Positions 1 to 6,220 of a DNA stretch of 11,934 nt are shown in pieces. Under the pieces are notes generated by a model, which saw nothing but the letters and a program-made list of their open reading frames with translations, had not been told where the DNA came from and did not search any database. Both the position numbers and the translations under genes were made by a program. Source of the stretch: Moraxellaceae bacterium (lineage in GTDB: Bacteria > Pseudomonadota > Gammaproteobacteria > Pseudomonadales > Moraxellaceae); assembly GCA_030684415.1 (NCBI GenBank), contig JAUXNL010000310.1, positions 1 through 11,934 of the forward strand, given 5' to 3'. The stretch's first letter is position 1. Each line of letters opens with the position of its first letter.

Positions 1-1082
1 CTCACGATGGTGAGCGGGGTATCGAGATGGCCCGGCAGACGCGCCCGGACGCCATCATTCTTGATATCGGCCTTCCCGGCATTGATGGTTGGGGCGTGCT
101 CGAAGAGCTCAAGAACGATCCCGGCACCAAAGACATTCCGGTGCACTGCTTCTCGGGGCATGACGAATCGGCCAAAGCTCTGCGTATGGGCGCCATTGCC
201 TATTACAAGAAGCCGGCCACGCTCGACCAGATAAAGGAGGCGTTCAGCCGTATAGAGGAAAGTAGCGAGCATGGCGTTCGCCGCCTGCTGGTGGTCGAGG
301 ACAACTCGGTCCAGCACAGTGCCATTCACGCCCTTTTCGAAGACTCGCAGGTCGATGTGACGGTCTGTACCACGGGGCAGGAAGCGCTGGACTCACTCCG
401 CCGCGAGAGCTTCGACTGCGTCGTGCTCGACCTGTCACTGCCCGATATCGACGGCTACTCGCTCCTGGAAACCATTCACGAGGATGATGCTTACCCGAAC
501 ATCCCGGTCATCATCTATACCGCTCGCGACCTGACCCGGGAGCAAGAGGCGAGACTGCGCAAGTACGCCGACCGCATCATCCTGAAGACAGACCAGTCTG
601 CAGAGCGCCTGTTGTCCGAAGCCTCGCTGTTCTTGCACTGGGTCGACAGCAAGGAGCCTGGCAAGGCCAAGCCTGCCGACACGACAGCGCATCGCGATGA
701 CGTCTTTACCGGCTGCAAGGTCTTGCTCGTCGATGATGACATGCGCAACATCTACGCCCTCTCGGCGAGCCTGGAGGAGTGGGGCTGCGAGGTGCAGGTT
801 GCCAATAACGGCCGGGAAAGCCTGGAGGCTCTCGATGCCAACCCCGAGGTTGATATTGTTCTCATGGACATCATGATGCCGGAGATGGACGGGTATGAGG
901 CCATGCAGCGTATCCGGGCTCAAGAACGCTTCAAAAAGCTGCCCATGCTGGCCCTGACGGCCAAAGCCATGCGTGATGACCGGGCGAAGTGTATCGAAGC
1001 TGGCGCCAATGACTACATCACCAAGCCTGTGGATATCGACAAGCTCCAGTCCTTGATGCGGGTCTGGCTGAAGCGTTCATGA
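1..1082 (+). CDS. Hybrid sensor histidine kinase, C-terminal part with three receiver domains (5' partial)
   Basis: The frame is open from the left edge (first full codon at base 3), so the sensor and kinase parts lie upstream. About 359 residues are visible. Counting from the Met at base 27, three receiver (REC) domains follow in order. REC1 has lost its N-terminus, keeps phospho-acceptor Asp13 and Lys62, and has Ser44 in place of the usual Thr. REC2 (about 86-206) has acidic Glu91/Asp92, Asp135, Thr165 and Lys187. REC3 (about 230-348) has Asp236/Asp237, Asp281, Thr311 and Lys333 followed by Pro. All three therefore look able to accept phosphate. Triple-REC tails belong to a known class of large hybrid kinases. 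The stop overlaps the cheR start by 4 bp (ATGA), so the two are probably co-translated. The kinase core and input domains are inferred, not seen; a protein made only of receivers is possible but less likely. Confidence 0.88.
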   Translation, partial: HDGERGIEMARQTRPDAIILDIGLPGIDGWGVLEELKNDPGTKDIPVHCFSGHDESAKALRMGAIAYYKKPATLDQIKEAFSRIEESSEHGVRRLLVVEDNSVQHSAIHALFEDSQVDVTVCTTGQEALDSLRRESFDCVVLDLSLPDIDGYSLLETIHEDDAYPNIPVIIYTARDLTREQEARLRKYADRIILKTDQSAERLLSEASLFLHWVDSKEPGKAKPADTTAHRDDVFTGCKVLLVDDDMRNIYALSASLEEWGCEVQVANNGRESLEALDANPEVDIVLMDIMMPEMDGYEAMQRIRAQERFKKLPMLALTAKAMRDDRAKCIEAGANDYITKPVDIDKLQSLMRVWLKRS

Positions 1083-1918
1083 GCCATCAGGAGCCGGTAG
1101 ACCTCAGCCCGGAGGAGATCGAGCTCCAGTTGCTGCTGGAGGCGATTTACCTGCGTTACGGGTATGATTTCCGCTCGTACAGCCGGGCATCGTTGCGGCG
1201 GCGGGTGCACCAGCATCTGTTGTTGGCGCATTACGACAATATCAGCGTGCTGATACACGATATCCTGCACCGCAGTGACGCGTTTGCGGCCCTGTTGTCG
1301 AATCTCACGATCAATGTCACGGAGATGTTTCGTGATCCGGATTTTTACCGGGCGTTTCGTGAGCATGTGGTGCCGGTATTGCGCACCCATCCTTTCCTGA
1401 AGATATGGCATGCCGGCTGTGCCACAGGGGAGGAGATTTACTCCATGGCCATCCTGCTGGAAGAGGAGGGCCTGTATGAGCGCTGTCAGATATATGCCAC
1501 TGACATCGACAAAGAAGTGCTGGAGAAAGCCCGCAAAGGCATCTTCCAGATCGGCGATTTGCGCAAGTATACGGATAATTACCAGCGTGCCGGTGGCAAG
1601 GCGTCATTGGCCGACTACTACACGGCCAAGTACGACAACGTGATCATGGACCCACGGCTCAAGCGTAATGTCATTTTTGCCGACCACGACCTGGCAACTG
1701 ATCAGGTTTTTGGCGAAATGCAGGTTATCCTGTGCCGCAACGTGATCATTTATTTTAACCGGGATCTGCAGAACCGGGTGTTCCGCCTGTTTTATGACAG
1801 CCTCGACATTGGCGGTACGCTGTGTCTGGGCTCAAAAGAAAGCATGCGGTTTGCCTCTTGTGCAGACCAGTTCGATGTTATTGAAAAGCATCAACGCATT
1901 TACCGCAGGCGTGTCTAG
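1079..1918 (+). CDS. cheR: CheR-type chemoreceptor glutamate methyltransferase
   Basis: A 279-residue protein of normal CheR length, without TPR repeats. CheR transfers methyl groups from S-adenosylmethionine to receptor glutamates in the cytoplasm. The N-terminal helical domain (about 10-80) carries an Arg-rich segment SLRRR at 38-42. The family motif NVTEMFRDPDFY is at 79-90. The SAM-binding glycine loop HAGCATGEE is at 111-119, with the acidic strand end YATDID at 139-144. CRNVIIYF is at 219-226 and the late GSKES motif at 251-255. All hallmark motifs are present. It overlaps the upstream kinase gene by 4 bp and is followed by a response regulator gene after 36 bp. No methyl-accepting receptor is visible here, so its substrate is unknown; the sensor part of the upstream hybrid kinase is one candidate. 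Confidence 0.95.
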   Translation: MSHQEPVDLSPEEIELQLLLEAIYLRYGYDFRSYSRASLRRRVHQHLLLAHYDNISVLIHDILHRSDAFAALLSNLTINVTEMFRDPDFYRAFREHVVPVLRTHPFLKIWHAGCATGEEIYSMAILLEEEGLYERCQIYATDIDKEVLEKARKGIFQIGDLRKYTDNYQRAGGKASLADYYTAKYDNVIMDPRLKRNVIFADHDLATDQVFGEMQVILCRNVIIYFNRDLQNRVFRLFYDSLDIGGTLCLGSKESMRFASCADQFDVIEKHQRIYRRRV

Positions 1919-1954
1919 CCGGCAATAAAAGGTAGCGGTATCTGGTGAGGAACC

Positions 1955-2443
1955 ATGGTGAATAACGAACAAAATATCTTGCTGGTTGATGATCATCCCG
2001 AGAATCTGATCGCCCTTGAGGCCATTCTCGAAGATGTCGAATGCAACCTGCTCAAAGCCAACTCGGGCAACGAAGCGCTTGCGCTTCTGCTCAAGCATGA
2101 AGTTGCCTTGGTGTTGCTGGATGTACAGATGCCCGGCATGGATGGCTTCGAAGTCGCGGAGTTGATGCGAAAAAGCAAGCGCACGCAAATGGTGCCCATC
2201 ATTTTTGTTACGGCGATCAGCAAGGAAGCCAAGTACGTTGCCCGTGGTTACGGGGTGGGCGCGATTGATTACATGTTCAAGCCGCTTAATCCTGAAATTC
2301 TTCAGCACAAGGCAAAGTTTTTCCTCGATCTGGACATGCAAAAGCGTCGTCTCGAAGAAAAACTGCGCAAAAGCCAGGAGTCCAAAGAAGCCTTTCTCAA
2401 GGCGATGGGAGAGGCGGGCGAAGAACCGGCGGCTGACGAGTGA
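1955..2443 (+). CDS. Single-domain response regulator with C-terminal coiled coil
   Basis: A 162-residue protein with one receiver domain (about 6-125) and no DNA-binding or enzymatic output. The acidic pair is Asp12/Asp13, the phospho-acceptor Asp56 (LLDVQMPGMDG), the switch Thr86 and the conserved Lys109-Pro. Residues 125-150 are charged and heptad-like, suggesting a short coiled coil; the last dozen residues are Glu/Ala-rich and probably disordered. The start is supported by TGAGGA at 1946-1951, three bases upstream. It sits between cheR and cheB, and a close paralogue forms the N-terminus of the next-but-one protein. A role as a phosphate-responsive partner of CheB, which has no receiver here, is inferred. 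Confidence 0.93.
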   Translation: MVNNEQNILLVDDHPENLIALEAILEDVECNLLKANSGNEALALLLKHEVALVLLDVQMPGMDGFEVAELMRKSKRTQMVPIIFVTAISKEAKYVARGYGVGAIDYMFKPLNPEILQHKAKFFLDLDMQKRRLEEKLRKSQESKEAFLKAMGEAGEEPAADE

Positions 2444-2454
2444 GCGCTTGAGTC

Positions 2455-3072
2455 ATGGCACGCGCACGCCGCAGTAGTCCTGTTTCGACAGTAGCGGCCC
2501 GCTTTGATGTGATCGCGATTGGCGCCTCTTGGGGCGGCGTGGATGCACTGGGAAAAATTGTGCACCAACTTCCTGAGGCGCTTTCGGTAGCCATGGTGAT
2601 AGTGCAGCACCAACATGCGTACTCCAGCAATGCCTTGCAGCGAATCCTGAGTCGTCGTACAGGATTGCCGGTGTTCGATGTAGATGACAAAGAAGAAATA
2701 CGGCCGGGAGGTATTTATATTGCCCCGGCCAATTACCACTTGTTGATTGAAAATGATGGCAGTTTTTCGTTAAGCCTTGAGGCGCCTGTCAATTTTTCAC
2801 GCCCATCGATTGATGTCACCTTCAACAGTCTCGCGGAGCGCTACCAGCGACGATGCATCGGGGTTCTGTTGACGGGCGCTAACGACGATGGCGTGGATGG
2901 ACTCAGGGCGATCAGGAAACATGGCGGTGTGACAATTGCGCAAGACCCGGCAACAGCCGAGGTGCCGGTCATGCCGGAAGCTGCCATCAATGCCGGCGTG
3001 GTAGATCATGTGATAGGGCTTACGGAAATGGTGCCATTTTTGATGCAGTTGTTGCGCGACGGAAAGGCATGA
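2455..3072 (+). CDS. cheB: CheB-type protein-glutamate methylesterase, catalytic domain only
   Basis: A 205-residue protein covering the CheB methylesterase domain, without the N-terminal receiver of enterobacterial CheB (about 350 residues). CheB removes methyl groups placed by CheR. The catalytic serine is Ser25 in GASWGG, the histidine His52 in VIVQH, and the aspartate Asp145 in LTGANDDGVDGL; the downstream PVMPEAA segment (171-177) is also conserved. The residue after the catalytic serine is Trp, where classical CheB has Thr. The first 15 residues are basic and Ser/Ala-rich. The gene begins 11 bp after the response regulator stop with a weak ribosome binding site, suggesting coupling, and its stop overlaps the next start by 4 bp. 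Without its own receiver, control by one of the flanking regulators is plausible but not shown. Confidence 0.94.
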   Translation: MARARRSSPVSTVAARFDVIAIGASWGGVDALGKIVHQLPEALSVAMVIVQHQHAYSSNALQRILSRRTGLPVFDVDDKEEIRPGGIYIAPANYHLLIENDGSFSLSLEAPVNFSRPSIDVTFNSLAERYQRRCIGVLLTGANDDGVDGLRAIRKHGGVTIAQDPATAEVPVMPEAAINAGVVDHVIGLTEMVPFLMQLLRDGKA

Positions 3073-4211
3073 TGCAAAGCATTCTGATTGTTGATGATAA
3101 AAACGAAAATCTGGTGGCCCTGGAGTCTTTGCTGGAGCGGCCGGATCTTGTTTTGCTTAAAGCTGACAATGGCAACGATGCTCTTAGGCACTTGCTCAAG
3201 CATGACGTGGCGCTGGTGTTGCTCGACGTGCAGATGCCCGGAATGAACGGCTTTGAAATGGCCGAACTCATGCGCCGGAACAAGAAAACACAGGCCATTC
3301 CCATCATTTTTGTCACTGCTAATGGTGACAAGCGCCATCTTTTTCGTGGCTATGAAGTGGGCGCAGTGGATTATCTTGCGAAACCTATCGAGCGTGAAGT
3401 GTTGCTCTCGAAGGTGAAGATATTTCTTGAGCTTGATCAACAAAAGCGTGAGCTTGAAACACAGCTACAAGAAATAAAGCAGCTCAAATACCAGAACGAG
3501 CAGTTGTTACACGCATTGGGGGATGGGGTCATTGCGGTGGATGCCGATGGCGACATCAGCTTTGTCAATCCGGCCATTCGCCATCTTTTTGATATCAAGC
3601 CCGAGGCGTTGGTCGGGCATCCGGTAGCGGACTTCATTTTCCAGAGTCATGAAGGCCGGCGCACAGCATGGGCGGCCATGGAGATTTACGCTGCCGCCAG
3701 TCGCCAAGAGCGGTTTCATCGGGCTACTGGTTACTACGTCAAGTCCGGCGGAGCGATGCATCATGCCGAGGTTTCAGCGGCTCCCATTCCTTCGCCGGAC
3801 GGTAACTTTGTCGGCGCTGTCATTACGCTGCGGGCCATTACCGAAGCTGGCAAAGATGATCTGCTGGAGGAAATGGCCAAGAAAAACCGCCGGCAAACAC
3901 GTAAACGTGTTGGCGCCGTTTTGCGTATGTTCGATCGTAATACCGGAATGAATCTGGGGCGCTTGGTCAATATTTCGCTCGACGGCTTCAAGCTGGGCTC
4001 ACGCGAAAACCTGCCGGTGGGCAGTCGTTATGACATCAGCATGGTATTGCCAGAAACACTGGCGGGTTCCAATACCCTGAGCTTTGATGCGCAAGTGGTC
4101 TGGAGCCGCCCGGCGGAGGATGTGCCGGGGGAGTACCGGTCCGGCTTCCGCATCATTCGCATCAATGAAAGCGAGCTTCGGGTGCTTGTTCAGTTGATCG
4201 AAAAATACTGA
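3069..4211 (+). CDS. Response regulator with REC, PAS and PilZ domains (predicted c-di-GMP effector)
   Basis: A 380-residue protein with three domains. The receiver (about 3-122) has Asp9/Asp10, phospho-acceptor Asp53, Thr83 and Lys105-Pro. A heptad-rich helix (about 122-148) leads to a PAS domain (about 148-258; GDGVIAVDADGDISFVNPA and a later GAVITLRAIT strand). A PilZ domain follows (about 271-380) with both c-di-GMP-binding signatures: RxxxR at Arg274-Arg278 and NxSxxG at Asn301-Gly306. PilZ proteins bind c-di-GMP and act through protein contacts, so this protein probably joins phosphorylation, a PAS signal and c-di-GMP level in one cytoplasmic effector. The start at 3069 overlaps the cheB stop (ATGA); the next ATG at 3072 is almost equally good given GGAAAGG at 3061-3067. 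It is the last gene of the operon. The PAS ligand and output partner are unknown. Confidence 0.92.
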   Translation: MMQSILIVDDKNENLVALESLLERPDLVLLKADNGNDALRHLLKHDVALVLLDVQMPGMNGFEMAELMRRNKKTQAIPIIFVTANGDKRHLFRGYEVGAVDYLAKPIEREVLLSKVKIFLELDQQKRELETQLQEIKQLKYQNEQLLHALGDGVIAVDADGDISFVNPAIRHLFDIKPEALVGHPVADFIFQSHEGRRTAWAAMEIYAAASRQERFHRATGYYVKSGGAMHHAEVSAAPIPSPDGNFVGAVITLRAITEAGKDDLLEEMAKKNRRQTRKRVGAVLRMFDRNTGMNLGRLVNISLDGFKLGSRENLPVGSRYDISMVLPETLAGSNTLSFDAQVVWSRPAEDVPGEYRSGFRIIRINESELRVLVQLIEKY

Positions 4212-4289
4212 CGGCTGCCACCTGCCATCGCCCTGTTTGCAGAAAGTCCTTGAGTGCTTCCCTCCCTCCTTGCCCCGCCTCTGAACAAG

Positions 4290-4322
4290 ATCAGCGTGAT
4301 CGTGGAAACGATCAGGCCTGAT
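4290..4322 (+). terminator. Hairpin downstream of the signalling operon (possible terminator)
   Basis: Seven perfect base pairs (TGATCGT at 4297-4303 and ACGATCA at 4308-4314) close a GGAA loop. After a small mismatch the stem continues with ATCAG at 4290-4294 pairing CTGAT at 4318-4322. It lies 79 bp after the stop of the REC-PAS-PilZ gene, between convergent operons. No T-run follows, so it is not a textbook Rho-independent terminator; it could instead protect the mRNA end. Confidence 0.4.
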
Positions 4323-4335
4323 GGAACCCCTCGGC

Positions 4336-4357
4336 AAAGGCAGGGAACTCCCCCTGC
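4336..4357 (-). terminator. Weak hairpin directly after the mechanosensitive channel gene
   Basis: Read on the minus strand, GCAGGG (4357-4352) and CCCTGC (4345-4340) form a 6-bp GC-rich stem around a 6-base loop immediately after the channel stop codon. A short CTTT follows (4339-4336). Its position fits a terminator for the minus-strand operon, but the T-run is only three bases, so termination would be inefficient. Confidence 0.35.
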
Positions 4358-5230
4358 TTATTTACGCGCATCGTCATCCTGGGTGTCCGGTGGCAACATG
4401 CGCAGGGTCAGCGGCGCTGATGCCGAACCCGCATTCACTGATACCTGAGGGAAGGGAATTTCGATCCCTTCTTCATCGAAAGCCCGTTTGACGGCTTCTT
4501 GTATCGTGTCGCGCATGGCCAGGAAATTTTCTTTTCGCGTCCACACCTGAAACAACAGGTCGACGGATGATGCGCCAAATCCCTGCACGATGACCCGGGC
4601 GGCTGGCTCATTCAAGCAAAGCGGGTTCTGTGCGGCGACGTGCAATAACGTTTTTCGTACAAGCGCAATATCTTCCTTGTAGGCGACTCCGATGGTGAGG
4701 TTGAGGCGACGGATCGGGAATTTCGTGAGGTTGACCACTTCCGACTTGATCAGTTGCTCATTGGGAATGCGTACATACAGGTTGTCTGCTGTCCGCAGTT
4801 TCACGGAGAGTAAATCGATCGACAGTACTTCGCCTTCGGTTTGGCCGGCACGGATGAAGTCGCCAATTGCAAACGGGCCTTCGCCAATCAGGAAAAGGCC
4901 GCTGATCAGGTTGGACGCAGATGTCTGGGAAGCAAAACCGATGGCAACAGACAACACGCCGGCCGCCCCGAGTAGGACACTAAGCTGGAAGCCCATTTCT
5001 CGCAGTGCGCTGATCGTGAACAGAATCAGGATGAAATAGAAAATTGTCCGACGCCCCATCAGCAACTGATGGGGCGTCAGTCGATGTTGGGTGGCGCGCA
5101 CAAAAGCGCCGGACAACAGGCGCGCCAGCAACCAGCCCAAGAGCAGCAAGGCCACACCTGCGCCCAAGGAAAGCATGCGCTCCATACTGAGAAGGGACTC
5201 GAGCTTCAGGTCACTCATGACGATACTCAC
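4358..5230 (-). CDS. MscS-family small-conductance mechanosensitive channel
   Basis: A 290-residue inner-membrane protein, close to the length of E. coli MscS. Three hydrophobic segments are visible: TM1 about 19-38, TM2 about 62-79 and the pore-lining TM3 about 82-115 (LLGAAGVLSVAIGFASQTSA, then SNLISGLFLI). The typical beta-domain follows (PFAIGDFIRAG at 119-129; VRIPNEQLIKSEVVN at 153-167), then the C-terminal alpha/beta domain with the usual IPFPQ at 258-262. The family opens under membrane tension to release solutes on osmotic downshock. The start used is GTG at 5230, overlapping the upstream stop by 4 bp (GTGA); an in-frame ATG at 5218 with a GAGTGAG about six bases ahead is a good alternative and would remove four residues. 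It is the second gene of a two-gene operon. Confidence 0.93.
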   Translation of the reverse strand: MSIVMSDLKLESLLSMERMLSLGAGVALLLLGWLLARLLSGAFVRATQHRLTPHQLLMGRRTIFYFILILFTISALREMGFQLSVLLGAAGVLSVAIGFASQTSASNLISGLFLIGEGPFAIGDFIRAGQTEGEVLSIDLLSVKLRTADNLYVRIPNEQLIKSEVVNLTKFPIRRLNLTIGVAYKEDIALVRKTLLHVAAQNPLCLNEPAARVIVQGFGASSVDLLFQVWTRKENFLAMRDTIQEAVKRAFDEEGIEIPFPQVSVNAGSASAPLTLRMLPPDTQDDDARK

Positions 5231-6030
5231 TCAAAAAGATTGTCGAAAACCCGAATAAGCGCCGACTCGTCGAGGCGACGGCGTGCGGGGGTCAGCAGCT
5301 CGACCTTGCCGGCCTGCGAATCAATGCTGGTGCCGATACGCAGACGCGGCATCTTGCGTCGCTCCTCTGACACCACCTCCAGTGTGGGCGTCCAGAGCCG
5401 TCCGGACTCGGCCGCATGCACGGGCAGGAAGGGGACAGGCAGGTTGATACGCTCGAGTGGCATCTGCTGACTGCTCAAATTGCGGATATGAATGGGGGTC
5501 ACGGCCCGGAAGGGTCTTGGCGTAATCTCGCCCAGCTCCAGCCTGCCGGTGACTGCCGTGGCATAGCAAAGCTCCCCTTGGATGGTATTGGGGCCGAACC
5601 AGGTGTCGGCCGGGCGCACCACGGGCGTATCAATCAGCAGGGCTGAGTGCTCCTCCACCTGCACGGTCAGCCAGACCGGGGTGCTGACATAGAGCGTGAC
5701 TTCTTCGCCTGCCGGCACAAACAGCGGCATCATCGGCCGGATGACGACAGACCGGTCAGCCAGCCTTGGCAGTAGTAAAAGGCTGGCACTTGTCTCGCGG
5801 AAAACGTGCCGGCTGAGTTCGCCGCGCGGCTCTGCCGGCATGGTGTCGTCACAATGCCAAATATGGTTGTCTTCCGTCTGCTGATGTTCGCGACAGACTT
5901 GGAACTGCCATTCGCGGGGCTGGCGCGTAATGGCCAGCTCCATGCCGCCCAGTTGCCAGTGGCGGCCCTGTCCCGGTGCAAAGGTCTGGCGTCCCCACCA
6001 GACGGGTTGGCGATAAACCAGTGTGCTCAT
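5227..6030 (-). CDS. Soluble protein resembling DUF432, operon partner of the MscS channel
   Basis: A 267-residue protein without signal peptide or membrane segment, so probably cytoplasmic. From memory it resembles the DUF432 family, which has no known function. The most family-like parts are the RPMMPLFVPAGEEVTLYVS segment (98-116) leading into TPVWL, the DTWFGPNTIQGELCYATAV stretch (142-160), and a Pro-rich strand region around 170-205. The pattern suggests a mostly beta protein. Many Trp and Arg residues lie in the first 60 positions. It starts at ATG 6030 with only a weak ribosome binding site (GGATCA). Its stop overlaps the MscS start by 4 bp, so the two are probably co-translated; a role in regulating or assembling the channel is inferred from this coupling alone. 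The family name should be confirmed by a profile search. Confidence 0.72.
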   Translation of the reverse strand: MSTLVYRQPVWWGRQTFAPGQGRHWQLGGMELAITRQPREWQFQVCREHQQTEDNHIWHCDDTMPAEPRGELSRHVFRETSASLLLLPRLADRSVVIRPMMPLFVPAGEEVTLYVSTPVWLTVQVEEHSALLIDTPVVRPADTWFGPNTIQGELCYATAVTGRLELGEITPRPFRAVTPIHIRNLSSQQMPLERINLPVPFLPVHAAESGRLWTPTLEVVSEERRKMPRLRIGTSIDSQAGKVELLTPARRRLDESALIRVFDNLFE

Positions 6031-6062
6031 GCCGTGATCCGTTTGCCTGTCACAAAGGCCGG

Positions 6063-6092
6063 ATTATGCCTTCGAGTGACGCCGTTTGTGCA
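6063..6092 (-). promoter_or_regulatory. Candidate sigma-70 promoter for the DUF432-like/MscS operon
   Basis: On the minus strand a -10 like box CATAAT (6068-6063) matches five of six consensus bases. It lies 18 bp downstream of a weak -35 like TGCACA (6092-6087, four of six). Transcription would begin near 6056, giving a leader of about 26 bases before the ATG at 6030. Prediction by eye only. Confidence 0.35.
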
Positions 6093-6108
6093 TCATTGAT
6101 GTACAGAG

Positions 6109-6126
6109 ATGACGTTGACCCGTCAT
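6109..6126. promoter_or_regulatory. Operator-like dyad framing the gspE -35 box
   Basis: A perfect inverted repeat with 6-bp arms, ATGACG and CGTCAT, is separated by six bases, TTGACC. Those six bases are themselves the best -35 hexamer upstream of gspE. A dimeric regulator bound here would cover the promoter. No known regulator is recognised, and six-base arms can arise by chance. Confidence 0.35.
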
Positions 6127-6142
6127 GTCCATGCAGTAGACT
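6115..6142 (+). promoter_or_regulatory. Candidate sigma-70 promoter of the type II secretion operon
   Basis: TTGACC at 6115-6120 (five of six consensus bases) and TAGACT at 6137-6142 (four of six) are 16 bp apart. Transcription would start near 6149, leaving a leader of about 72 bases before the gspE ATG. It lies in the 190-bp gap between divergent operons, where a gspE promoter is expected. Confidence 0.45.
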
Positions 6143-6156
6143 CAGGGCCGTTTGCA

Positions 6157-6205
6157 GCAGGCAGGGAAGCAGTCTCGTGCCTGCATCAGGGCGCCCCGGG
6201 GCGCC
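6157..6205 (+). promoter_or_regulatory. Structured gspE leader with two hairpins
   Basis: Hairpin 1 pairs GCAGGCA (6157-6163) with TGCCTGC (6178-6184), seven perfect pairs around a 14-base loop containing GGGA. Hairpin 2 is the 16-bp perfect palindrome at 6190-6205, which can fold as a GGCGCC stem closed by CCGG. It ends four bases before the AGGA ribosome binding site. Neither is followed by a T-run, so control of translation or RNA stability is more likely than termination. Function is inferred. Confidence 0.4.
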
Positions 6206-6209
6206 GCAC

Positions 6210-6213
6210 AGGA
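6210..6213 (+). promoter_or_regulatory. Ribosome binding site that fixes the gspE start
   Basis: AGGA lies seven bases before the ATG at 6221. A longer in-frame reading from 6152 has no comparable site and would place the two leader hairpins inside the coding region. Confidence 0.7.
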
Positions 6214-6220
6214 TGCGCTC

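Noticed and set aside
1955..4211. Possible recent horizontal transfer of the second half of the signalling operon
   Set aside because: This part looks more AT-rich by eye, but the operon overlaps and shared architecture are continuous, and there are no mobile-element or repeat borders.
6055..6072. Inverted repeat AAGGC/GCCTT around the minus-strand -10 box
   Set aside because: Five-base arms with an eight-base spacer are too short to separate from chance.
6152..6220. Longer gspE reading frame adding 23 N-terminal residues
   Set aside because: It has no good ribosome binding site, the added residues do not look like GspE, and they coincide with leader hairpins. ATG 6221 has AGGA at the right distance and gives a typical length.
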